A stretch of 64,000 nt of DNA from DASTHG01 sp035491895 (GTDB lineage: Bacteria > Gemmatimonadota > Gemmatimonadetes > Gemmatimonadales > GWC2-71-9): the NCBI GenBank assembly GCA_035491895.1, contig DATJJY010000088.1:1-64000 (forward strand), given 5' to 3'. Below, piece after piece: positions 31,072 to 38,965 of this stretch. Below the pieces are notes generated by a model. The model did no database searches, was not told where the DNA came from, and saw only the letters and a list, made by a program, of their open reading frames with translations. A program made the translations under genes and the position numbers. Numbering within the stretch: position 1 is the stretch's first letter; the number at the start of each line of letters is the position of its first letter.

Positions 31072-31236
31072 TCAGCTCTTCCGAATCGTCTTGGCGAAGA
31101 ACGGCGAGAGCACCGCCACGACTTCCCGCGCGCTGCACTTGGGACAGGCGGGACGCCGGCGGTCGTGCTCGGGGATCGACATCGACAAGGTGAAACGGGT
31201 GCGACACTTGGCGCAGCGGAATTCGTAGATCGGCAT
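31072..31236 (-). CDS. FmdB-family zinc-ribbon protein
   Basis: A 54-residue protein starting MPIYEFRCAKCRTRF, the hallmark of the FmdB/CxxC_CxxC regulatory family, with a second pair CPKC completing a zinc ribbon. The role of the family is not settled; regulation of operons has been proposed for some members. ATG 31236 is chosen over an in-frame ATG at 31275 because MPIYEF is the conserved N-terminus. It heads the operon leading to the coiled-coil, DUF1028 and POT genes and diverges from the lipoprotein/TonB-receptor operon 76 bp away. Confidence 0.9.
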   Translation of the reverse strand: MPIYEFRCAKCRTRFTLSMSIPEHDRRRPACPKCSAREVVAVLSPFFAKTIRKS

Positions 31237-31312
31237 GGCGCCGACTACGTTATTCTCGGGGCTTGGGAGGGTCAAGTTGAAGGCCCGGACGCCGCATCAC
31301 AGATTGGGAGCA

Positions 31313-31819
31313 ATGCTTCGCACCTGGTGCGGCCCGTTGTGCCTCCTGAGCGTCGGCGTGTCGCTCGCCTGCGACGAAGGGCTCAAGCCGCAGACGGTCT
31401 GCCCGCCAAGCTTCCAGGGGATCTGCGGCACCGTCACGTTCCGTGGCGCCCTCCCGGAATCGACCGATGTGGTCTACCTCGTCGCGTACGCGACCTTCCC
31501 GCAATCCCAGACCGATCTCTTCACCTTCCAGCCCGTGCCGCCGCCGACGCTGAGCCTCGACAGCGCCGCCCGCGCGAACGAGCAGGCGTACGCCTTGCCG
31601 CTCCCCAACGGTACCTATCACTGGGTGCTCGCCGCGTGGAAGAAGCAGGGCGCGCTGTCACAGCAAAACGCCGATTCGCTGCTGCGCGAAGCGGGTTATT
31701 ACAGGAATCCCGCCGACACCACGCAGGCCGGGACGGTCGTCGTGAACGGCACCGCGACGGGCGTCGACTTCGTCGTCGATTTCACCAACATGCACCCCGT
31801 GTCGTACTACTTCCCGTGA
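31313..31819 (+). CDS. Small predicted lipoprotein preceding a TonB receptor
   Basis: A 168-residue exported protein. The signal peptide ends SVGVSLACDEG (Cys about 20), consistent with lipidation. The mature part is a single beta-rich domain (GICGTVTFRGALPESTDVVY, LPLPNGTYHWVLAAWKKQG) with an additional Cys pair that could form a disulfide. Its stop overlaps the TonB-receptor start (GTGA), so they are made together; a surface-exposed partner for the receptor is the natural guess. The family is not recognised. Confidence 0.75.
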   Translation: MLRTWCGPLCLLSVGVSLACDEGLKPQTVCPPSFQGICGTVTFRGALPESTDVVYLVAYATFPQSQTDLFTFQPVPPPTLSLDSAARANEQAYALPLPNGTYHWVLAAWKKQGALSQQNADSLLREAGYYRNPADTTQAGTVVVNGTATGVDFVVDFTNMHPVSYYFP

Positions 31820-34047
31820 AGACCGGCGTGCTGATCGTCACCGCGTGCGCCGTCCCGCTCGTTCTGATGGGCCAGGGGACCGGCAGCGTCACCGGAGCGG
31901 TGAACGACACGGCGGGCCTCGCGATACGCCAGGCACGGGTGCGCGCGCTCACAAGCGGACCGGGCGCTCGACTCGTCGCGAGCACGCAGACGACGGACGC
32001 CGGGATGTACCGGCTCGATTCCCTCCCGGCGGGCCGGGTGATCATCGGCGTCGCGGTGATCGGCTTTTTCCCCGCGGTCGACACGATCGAGGTGGCGGCC
32101 GGCGAAACGCTGCGGCACGACTTCCGCTTACGGCTTTCTCCCGTCACGCTGATGCCCACAATCGTCACCGCGGCCAAGCGCTCCCAGCTGCTGGACCAGG
32201 CGATCACCAGCGTCGCACTCGTGTCGCGCGAGGCGATCTCCGCGCGCGCCATCAACACCGTCGACGAGGCGGTCGACAAGGCCCCCGGCGTCCAGTTCAT
32301 CAACGGCCAGGTGAACATCCGCGGGTCGTCGGGGTTCGTCGAAGGCCTCGGCAGTCGTGTGTTGCTCCTGGTGGACGGCGTGCCGGCCAACCAGGGAGAC
32401 CGCGGGGGCATCAACTGGGATCTCGTCCCGGTCGACCAGGTGCAACGCGTAGAGGTGGTCAAGGGGGCTGGATCGGCGTTGTACGGATCGTCGGCGTTCG
32501 GCGGCGTCGTGAATCTGATCACGCGCGAGCTGCCGACCGGGGCCCATGCACGCCTGCGCGCGACCGCAGGCGTGCTCGCGGACCCGCCGCAGCCGGTCTG
32601 GGGATTCCGCGACTACACCGGCATCCAGGACGGCGTCGATGTCTCGGCCTCGTACGGACAGGGAGTCGTGCGCGGCGGCCTGGCCGCGGGAGCGCGGCAT
32701 TCCGACGGGTACCGCGAGCAGGACAAGGCGGACCACTGGCAGGTGAGCGGCCGCGGAGAATGGCGCCCCGAGCCAGCAATGCTCGTGAACCTCTCCGGCG
32801 CCTGGGCGAGCGACCAGTACCAGGTGCCCGAGCCGTGGTGCCAGAGCGGCCAGTGCACCGATTCGGGCCAGGCGCTGCAGCCGTTCCGGATCGACACCGT
32901 GAACCGCGGCAACAGCACCCGCTCGGACAAGGGGTACGTCACGGCGCTCGTCACGCGCACGCCGTCGGCGCGGGTCGCCTGGTCGGCGCGGATCGGCTGG
33001 TTGCGAACCCATTTCACCGACCAGTATCCCGGGCGCCGGCCGCCGTTCGCCCCCGCCGATTTTTCCGTGGCGAACCGCTACGGCGGAGAGGCCCGGCTCG
33101 TGACCCGCCGCGACACCGGCCAGATCGTGACCGTCGGACTCGAGGCCACGCAGTCCGATGTCACGAGCAACGTCTTTTCGGGCGACACCACGGGGGGCGG
33201 TGGCCGGCACATGCAGGATGAGTACGCGGCGTATGCCGAGGCCGAGCAGGTCATGGGGCCGGTGCGGGCCACGCTCGGGGCACGCGGCGACTTCCTCACG
33301 ATCGACGGCGGCGGCGTCACCGCGTTCGTGAGCCCCCGCGGCGGCCTCGTCTGGCCGACGCGTACCGGGAGCTGGCGCGCATCGGTCGGGCGTGCCTATC
33401 GCGCACCGAGTCTGGCGGAACGGTTCGTCACCACCTACGCGCTGGGGTTCCGGGTCATTCCCAATCCCGCACTGCGAGCGGAGGACGGGTGGTCGGCGGA
33501 GGTCGGGCGCTCGTGGACGCCTCTCTCCTGGTTACGGGGCGACGCCGCAGTGTTCTGGACCGAGGCACGGCACCTCGTCGAGCCATCGATCACGCCATCG
33601 TTGCTGATCCAGTTCCAGAACCTGCAGCGCGCACGCCTTGCCGGTCTCGATCTCAACGTCACGGCGATGTCCTTCGCACCGCACCTCTCCACGACCCTCG
33701 CGTATCAGTACCTCTCGGCCCACGAGCTGGCGCACGACACCGTCCCCGAGCGACCGCTCCTCTACCGGCCACGCCACCTCCTGACGCTATCCGCCGACTA
33801 CACCTGGCACCGCATCGGCGTCGGAGCCGACTGGCGCTACTCCAGCCGCTTCGAGCGTCAGGATCCGCTCTTTCCCGGCGACCCGCGGCTCGAGGGGAGG
33901 ATCCTGGACCTGCGGGCCAGCTGGACGGCTGGGCCGCTGGAGGCGCATCTCAAAGTCGCGAACGCCCTGAACTACATCTACAATCTGGCGCCGCGGGTGC
34001 TCGAGCCGGTGCGCACCACGACGCTCACGCTCACCTACACGTATTAG
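31816..34047 (+). CDS. TonB-dependent outer-membrane receptor
   Basis: A 743-residue receptor that imports a ligand across the outer membrane using TonB energy. After a signal peptide (LIVTACAVPLVLMGQG) comes a carboxypeptidase-regulatory-like domain (GSVTGAVNDTAGLAIRQARV, about 20-110), then the plug (SVALVSREAISARAINTVDE to VQRVEVVKGAGSALYGSSAF), then a beta-barrel ending in an aromatic residue (LTLTYTY). The arrangement resembles BtuB/FepA-type receptors; the ligand is unknown. GTG 31816 overlaps the lipoprotein stop; a far longer in-frame ORF upstream is a shadow. A second lipoprotein and an amidotransferase-like hydrolase follow. Confidence 0.95.
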   Translation: MKTGVLIVTACAVPLVLMGQGTGSVTGAVNDTAGLAIRQARVRALTSGPGARLVASTQTTDAGMYRLDSLPAGRVIIGVAVIGFFPAVDTIEVAAGETLRHDFRLRLSPVTLMPTIVTAAKRSQLLDQAITSVALVSREAISARAINTVDEAVDKAPGVQFINGQVNIRGSSGFVEGLGSRVLLLVDGVPANQGDRGGINWDLVPVDQVQRVEVVKGAGSALYGSSAFGGVVNLITRELPTGAHARLRATAGVLADPPQPVWGFRDYTGIQDGVDVSASYGQGVVRGGLAAGARHSDGYREQDKADHWQVSGRGEWRPEPAMLVNLSGAWASDQYQVPEPWCQSGQCTDSGQALQPFRIDTVNRGNSTRSDKGYVTALVTRTPSARVAWSARIGWLRTHFTDQYPGRRPPFAPADFSVANRYGGEARLVTRRDTGQIVTVGLEATQSDVTSNVFSGDTTGGGGRHMQDEYAAYAEAEQVMGPVRATLGARGDFLTIDGGGVTAFVSPRGGLVWPTRTGSWRASVGRAYRAPSLAERFVTTYALGFRVIPNPALRAEDGWSAEVGRSWTPLSWLRGDAAVFWTEARHLVEPSITPSLLIQFQNLQRARLAGLDLNVTAMSFAPHLSTTLAYQYLSAHELAHDTVPERPLLYRPRHLLTLSADYTWHRIGVGADWRYSSRFERQDPLFPGDPRLEGRILDLRASWTAGPLEAHLKVANALNYIYNLAPRVLEPVRTTTLTLTYTY

Positions 34048-34056
34048 CTTACGTTC

Positions 34057-34569
34057 ATGCTTCGCCGCGCCCCGCTGCTGGCGCTCCTCGCCGTCGCCTG
34101 CGCCGTCGACCCGCACCGCTCCCCGGTGTGCGGCATGGCGCTGCTCGTGGGACCCCGATTGATCCTCGACCAGATCGGAAACGAGCATGCCCTCCTGACC
34201 GACGCCCCGCGCGGCTTGCCCGCGTCGCTGCCGGCGCGCCTGGTGGGCGGCTCGGACTCGACGTTCGTGCGCGTGTCGAGCGAGCGGGATCACGTCGTGC
34301 TGGAGTACCAGGGGGGAAAGCTCCCGATCGTCACCGCAGACACGAACGGCCGGGATTCCACCGTATTCGGTGTGTTGCTCGTGGACGACTCGACCGCCAC
34401 CGTGCAGGGAGTGCTCATTTTCGACCGCCCGCGCCCGCCGAGCGACTTCCCGCAGATCGGGCGTCTCGTGGACGCAGACCGATCGGTGCCGTTCTATGGC
34501 GCGCGCGTCAACTGGGCGAGCGTGAGCAACCCGCGTTGTCCGCTGCTCGGTAAGCCCGCCAAGCCGTGA
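34057..34569 (+). CDS. Small predicted lipoprotein following a TonB receptor
   Basis: A 170-residue protein with a signal peptide ending LLAVACAV (lipobox, Cys about 15). The mature domain is beta-rich and contains two late cysteines (SPVCGMALL, NPRCPLLG) that could pair. It lies 9 bp after the TonB receptor and overlaps the next gene by 4 bp (GTGA), so it belongs to the same operon. No recognised family; its position mirrors the lipoprotein upstream of the receptor. Confidence 0.75.
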   Translation: MLRRAPLLALLAVACAVDPHRSPVCGMALLVGPRLILDQIGNEHALLTDAPRGLPASLPARLVGGSDSTFVRVSSERDHVVLEYQGGKLPIVTADTNGRDSTVFGVLLVDDSTATVQGVLIFDRPRPPSDFPQIGRLVDADRSVPFYGARVNWASVSNPRCPLLGKPAKP

Positions 34570-35285
34570 GTCCCGTCGTCGCGGTCAGCGCCCCGCTCCG
34601 CACGGACCTCGGGCGGGCGCGGGTCGCGCTGAACGCGGCCTACGCGCGCGCAGCAATTGCCGCCGGGCTCACGCCGCTCGTCGTTCCCCCGCTCATTGCG
34701 CCGGCCCACGCCGCGGACGTGATCGCCTGCGTCGGCGGGTTGATGCTCACCGGCGGAGAAGACGTGGATCCCCGATACTACGGCGAGACGCGACATGCGA
34801 GCCTCGAGGAAACGGACGACGCACGCGACGCCGTCGAGCTCGCGCTGTACCACGCGGCGCGCGAGCGCCGGGTCCCGATCCTCGCGATCTGCCGCGGCAT
34901 TCAGCTCGTCAACGTCGCCGAAGGGGGAACGCTGTATCAGGATCTGCCGAGCCAGGTTCCCGCGTCGGGCGCCCATTCGGGAACGAATGTCCGGCATGGG
35001 CTGCGGATCGAACGCGGCTCGCTGCTGGAGCGCGTCGCCGGACACCCGGCGAGCGTGAATTCGCGGCACCACCAGGCGGTGAAGGATCTCGCCCCCGCGC
35101 TCCGCGCCGTCGCCTGGGCGGAGGACGGTGTGATCGAAGGCGTCGAGGCGCCTGACGAAGCCACGGGTTGGCTGCTCGGCGTGCAATGGCATCCCGAGGA
35201 CGACGTCGAAGCAGGGTTGTTCGAGGGTTTCGCGCGCGCCGTGCAGCGCGCGGCTACAGGCTCCGCAGCAGTCGGTCTTCGGTGA
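34566..35285 (+). CDS. Gamma-glutamyl-gamma-aminobutyrate hydrolase-like, class I amidotransferase fold
   Basis: A 239-residue PuuD-type hydrolase. The catalytic triad is visible: Cys about 109 in LAICRGIQLVNV, and His/Glu in GVQWHPEDD. LMLTGGEDVDPRYYGE (about 59-74) and NSRHHQAVKDL are further family blocks. It would cleave gamma-glutamyl amides such as gamma-Glu-GABA in the cytoplasm. GTG 34566 overlaps the lipoprotein stop. The last 32 bases overlap the 3' end of the convergent gene at 35254, and the C-terminal tail after RAVQRA shows little conservation. Confidence 0.9.
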   Translation: MSPVVAVSAPLRTDLGRARVALNAAYARAAIAAGLTPLVVPPLIAPAHAADVIACVGGLMLTGGEDVDPRYYGETRHASLEETDDARDAVELALYHAARERRVPILAICRGIQLVNVAEGGTLYQDLPSQVPASGAHSGTNVRHGLRIERGSLLERVAGHPASVNSRHHQAVKDLAPALRAVAWAEDGVIEGVEAPDEATGWLLGVQWHPEDDVEAGLFEGFARAVQRAATGSAAVGLR

Positions 35286-35961
35286 CGAGATTCGGAAACA
35301 GCACGCGATCGGAGAGGCGGTTCAACGCCTGCCGCACCGCCGGGAAACGCTCGGCGGCGAGCCGGTAGATCGCGGCGACGCCGAAGCGCTCGGCGAGGGC
35401 GTGATCGGCGGCGCCACCGAAGCCGCTGCGTCCCAAGGCATCGTAGTAGGGAAGATCCGGACCGCCGCGCCGCCGCCGCCGCACCGCGACGTAGTCCGGG
35501 AAGAGGCCCGCCAGCCACAGGCTGTAGTTCCCGAGATGCACCTGCAGGTGGAAGCGCCGCACCCCCGATTCACCTTCCTGGGCCAGATCGTTCACTATTT
35601 CCACGAGATAGTGGTAGGTTTGGTCATCGACACCCTGTGCCCGATGGGCCCGATCCTGCCGCCCGAACTCGAGCAGCAGGGCCGCGAGGTAATCGGCCAG
35701 GGGACGGTCGTCGACGCCCGCAGCCAAGAGGGCATGTCGCACCGCCACGTAGGCGAAGAGGGGGGCGGAGGGCGACACCAGAGAGCGGTACGACAGCAGG
35801 GCCTCGAACAGGTCCGGCTCGTCGAGCAGCCCGTCCGGTCCTTCGTGCGCGAGGCGCTGCTCGGCGCGGGCCCGGGCCGCGGGATCGCGACGCGCGAGGG
35901 CGACCAGGACCACACGGCAATCGGGTCCGCGTAGGCGGGCGCGAACGTTCGCGAGGATCAT
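35254..35961 (-). CDS. Conserved hypothetical protein, helical
   Basis: A 235-residue soluble protein rich in Arg, Leu and Ala, predicted all-helical, with no signal peptide. Distinctive stretches are HLQVHLGNYSLWLAGLFPDY and GGPDLPYYDALGRSGFGGAA. No family is recognised. ATG 35961 shares two bases with the ATG of the divergent hybrid kinase, so their start codons overlap head-to-head; an ATG at 35982 would lie inside the kinase. At its other end it overlaps the hydrolase gene by 32 bp. The head-to-head layout hints at joint regulation with the kinase. Confidence 0.75.
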   Translation of the reverse strand: MILANVRARLRGPDCRVVLVALARRDPAARARAEQRLAHEGPDGLLDEPDLFEALLSYRSLVSPSAPLFAYVAVRHALLAAGVDDRPLADYLAALLLEFGRQDRAHRAQGVDDQTYHYLVEIVNDLAQEGESGVRRFHLQVHLGNYSLWLAGLFPDYVAVRRRRRGGPDLPYYDALGRSGFGGAADHALAERFGVAAIYRLAAERFPAVRQALNRLSDRVLFPNLVTEDRLLRSL

Positions 35962-37915
35962 GCACCAGGCCTCATCGACCAAACCTCCGGCTCGGCTCTC
36001 CTACCAGGATGCCCTCGCGCGGCTCACCGCTCTGTCGCGCGAGCTGGCCGGCGCCTATCGGCCGGCGACGGTCATCGAGCGGTTGGTGGCGGCGATTACC
36101 GAGCTGCTCGCCCCCGACCGGCTCACCATCTTAGCGCTCGACGTCGATACCAACAGGTTGCAGATCGCGTACCACCGCGGCGGTGAGCGACCGCACATCG
36201 ACGATCCCCTGCTGCAGCTCCCGATGCGCCGGGGACCGATGGTGTTCAGCCATCACGTGCTGGAGCAGGCCGGGCGCCACGGCGTGACGGTGATGCAGGA
36301 CGTAGCGGCGTGGATGGGTGCGCCGATCCAGGCCGTGGGCCGCAGCATCGGCGTCGTCGCCGTCGCCTCCGAGCGCCCCGACGTCTTCGGAGCCGAAGAG
36401 CTCGCCCTGCTCAGCGCGGTCGTGTCGCAGGCCGCCATCGCGCTCGAGAACGCCCGGCTGTTGCACCTCCTCTCGTCCGGCAAGCGGCAGTGGGAGCTGA
36501 CGGTCGACGCCATCAAGCAGGCGATCTGCATCGTCGACGAGCGCGGGATGGTGCGCCGCGCCAACCGGGTGTTCGCCGATCTCGTGCAGCTGCCGGTGAC
36601 CGCGCTGCCGGGGCGCTCGTGGATGAGCCTCCTTCCCCCCGCGTGGGCATCGATCGTGTCGCAGGCGCTCGCCGAGCCGGGACCGCACGAGATCCGGACC
36701 GGCGCCCGCGACTACTCCGTCAGTGCCGTCCGGATGGAAGGCGCCGAGGACGAGGCGGCGGTGCTGTCGTTCGAGGACCATACCGAGAAACGCCACCTCC
36801 AGGATCAGCTGATCCAGTCGGAGAAGATGTCGGCGATCGGGCAATTGATCGCCGGAATCGCGCACGACCTCAACAACCCGCTCGCCTCCGTGGTCGGGTT
36901 CTCCGACTTCCTCGCCGAGTCGGGCGACGTGCCGCCAGCGCTCGCCGAGCCGCTGCGCGTGATCCGCCAGGAGGCCGAGCGCGCCGCCACGATCGTGAAG
37001 AATCTGCTCTCGTTCGCGCGCCGCCAGGAGGGTGAGCGGCATCCCCAACAGCTGCAACCGCTGCTCGAGTCGGTCCTGGCGCTGCTCCGGAACGAGATGA
37101 TGGCGTTGAACGTGGAAACGGCGTTGTACGTCGAGCCCAACATCCCCGACATCGAGATGAACCCGAACCAGATCAAGCAGGTGTTCGTCAACCTGCTGAC
37201 CAACGCCGCCCAGGCGATCGCCGGCTCCGGTCACGGGGGACACGTCACCGTCACCGCGAAGCGCTGGCTCGACGGCGTCGCCGTGAGTGTGGCCGACGAC
37301 GGGCCCGGCATCCCCGAGGACCTCCTGCCCCGCGTGTTCGAGCCCTTCTTCACGACCAAGACCGAAGGCGAGGGGACCGGACTCGGCCTGTCGATCTGCC
37401 AGGGCATCATCAAGGAGCACGGCGGCCGCATCACGCTGGAGTCGAGTGTCGGTGTGGGCGCGACCTTCACGGTGGAGCTCCTGAGCGGGGTGCGCCCGCA
37501 GCGGCCGTCGCAACCCGTCAAAGCCGTCGCGACGGCCGGCACGCTGCGCGTCCTGGTGGTCGACGACGAGCCGCACATCCTCCATTACATGCGCGCGACG
37601 CTCGAAAGCTGGGGCCACACCGTCGAAGTCGCGAGCGACGGCACCGAGGCGGTGGAGCGAGCGCTCGTGATCCCCTTCGACGTCATCATCTGCGACCTGC
37701 GGATGCCCCGGCTCGGCGGCCGCGAGATGTACAACAACCTCGCGCGGCAGTATCCCCACATCGCCCGCAAGGTGATCTTCGCCACCGGCGACACCGTGCG
37801 CGGCGACACGCTGCAATTCCTCGAGCAGCTGGGGCGCCCCTTCCTGCACAAGCCCTTCACCCTCGCCGAGCTTCGCACCGTCCTCGGGAACGTCGCCGCC
37901 GGCGGCAATCAGTAG
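35960..37915 (+). CDS. Hybrid sensor histidine kinase (GAF-PAS-HisKA-HATPase-REC)
   Basis: A 651-residue soluble sensor kinase. Domains: GAF about 15-165, PAS-like about 180-280, HisKA about 288-355 with His302 in AGIAHDLNNPLAS, HATPase about 400-510 (N box NLLTNAAQAI, G1 VADDGPGIP, G2 GTGLGLSI), and a C-terminal receiver about 528-645 with phospho-Asp579 in VIICDLRMP and Lys631 in FLHKPF. No membrane segment, so it senses a cytoplasmic signal. No separate response regulator is adjacent. ATG 35960 overlaps the divergent start; a later start is possible since the GAF domain begins about residue 17. A glycosyltransferase follows after 6 bp. Confidence 0.94.
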   Translation: MHQASSTKPPARLSYQDALARLTALSRELAGAYRPATVIERLVAAITELLAPDRLTILALDVDTNRLQIAYHRGGERPHIDDPLLQLPMRRGPMVFSHHVLEQAGRHGVTVMQDVAAWMGAPIQAVGRSIGVVAVASERPDVFGAEELALLSAVVSQAAIALENARLLHLLSSGKRQWELTVDAIKQAICIVDERGMVRRANRVFADLVQLPVTALPGRSWMSLLPPAWASIVSQALAEPGPHEIRTGARDYSVSAVRMEGAEDEAAVLSFEDHTEKRHLQDQLIQSEKMSAIGQLIAGIAHDLNNPLASVVGFSDFLAESGDVPPALAEPLRVIRQEAERAATIVKNLLSFARRQEGERHPQQLQPLLESVLALLRNEMMALNVETALYVEPNIPDIEMNPNQIKQVFVNLLTNAAQAIAGSGHGGHVTVTAKRWLDGVAVSVADDGPGIPEDLLPRVFEPFFTTKTEGEGTGLGLSICQGIIKEHGGRITLESSVGVGATFTVELLSGVRPQRPSQPVKAVATAGTLRVLVVDDEPHILHYMRATLESWGHTVEVASDGTEAVERALVIPFDVIICDLRMPRLGGREMYNNLARQYPHIARKVIFATGDTVRGDTLQFLEQLGRPFLHKPFTLAELRTVLGNVAAGGNQ

Positions 37916-37921
37916 CTCATC

Positions 37922-38953
37922 ATGCGCGTCCTGCACGTGGACGCGGGCCGGGAGTGGCGCGGCGGCCAGAATCAGGTCCGGCTGCTGCTGCGCGAGCTGG
38001 CGCACGAGCGGGATGTCGACGTGCGGCTCGTCACCCACCGCGCCGGCGAGCTCGCCCGCCGCGTGGCGCGGGATGGCACGCCACTCGACGGGCTCACCTG
38101 GTCGCTCGGGCTCGACCCGCGTGCCTGGTGGGCGATCCGCCGTGCGCTGCGAACGTTCCGACCCCACCTCGTACACGTTCACGATAGTCACTCGCTGACA
38201 TTGTGCCGCTTCGCCAGACCGCCGGTTCCGCTCATCGCCCATCGGCGCGTGGACTTCCACGTGCGGGCGAGGAGTGCCTGGCACACCGCGGACCGCATCG
38301 TGGCGATTTCCGCGGCGGTCGAGCGGGTCCTCGTCGCTGACGGTGTGCGGCCGGACCGCATCACCGTCATCCCTGATGGCATCGACCCGGCCGAGATTCA
38401 GGCCAACGCCTCACATCCGTTTGGTATCCGGGATCGATTGTCCCTGCCGCCTCATACCCCGCTGGCCGTCAACGTGGCGGCCCTTGTGGACCACAAGGAT
38501 CAGCTCACCCTGATCCGCGCCGCCCGAGAAGCGCGCCCCTTGGAACCGGATCTGCACTGGCTCATCGCGGGTGACGGTGAGCGGCGTGGGGCCCTCGAGG
38601 CGGAGATCGCCCGGCTCACGCTCGGCGACCGCGTCCACCTCCTGGGGTATATCAACGAAGTCGATGCACTGATTCGGGAAGCCGATGTCTTCGTCATGTC
38701 ATCCAGAGAGGAAGGACTCGGCAGCGTGATCCTGCACGCGCTGGCGCTCGGCAAACCCGTCGTGTCCACTGCGGCAGGGGGCATTCCGGAGATTCTCGAG
38801 CCGCAATCGCTCGTGCCGGTCGCCGATCCGCAGGCGCTCGCTCGCACGGTGGTCGCGACGCTCGCGTCCCCGCCGCGATCTTCCCTGCCCGATCGCTGCA
38901 CCGCCAAGTCGATGGCGCAGGCCACCTTGGCTCTGTATCGCTCGCTCGTCTAG
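37922..38953 (+). CDS. Glycosyltransferase family 4
   Basis: A 343-residue GT-B-fold retaining glycosyltransferase. The N-terminal part has REWRGGQNQVRLLLREL, the glycine-rich acceptor-side loop, and HVHDSHSLTL. The C-terminal part has VIPDGIDPAEI, HWLIAGDGERR, and the donor-binding EEGLGSVILHALALGKPVV (E-x7-E pattern as EEGLGSVILHALA). It probably builds a cell-surface glycan such as LPS core or a capsule. It is tightly followed (12 bp) by the GT2-DUF3108 gene, so the two likely act on the same product. Confidence 0.92.
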   Translation: MRVLHVDAGREWRGGQNQVRLLLRELAHERDVDVRLVTHRAGELARRVARDGTPLDGLTWSLGLDPRAWWAIRRALRTFRPHLVHVHDSHSLTLCRFARPPVPLIAHRRVDFHVRARSAWHTADRIVAISAAVERVLVADGVRPDRITVIPDGIDPAEIQANASHPFGIRDRLSLPPHTPLAVNVAALVDHKDQLTLIRAAREARPLEPDLHWLIAGDGERRGALEAEIARLTLGDRVHLLGYINEVDALIREADVFVMSSREEGLGSVILHALALGKPVVSTAAGGIPEILEPQSLVPVADPQALARTVVATLASPPRSSLPDRCTAKSMAQATLALYRSLV

Positions 38954-38965
38954 ATTGCAAGTCCA

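Noticed and set aside
31012..31815. A 268-residue N-terminal extension of the TonB receptor
   Set aside because: It overlaps the zinc-ribbon and lipoprotein genes and is low-complexity; GTG 31816 gives a proper signal peptide.
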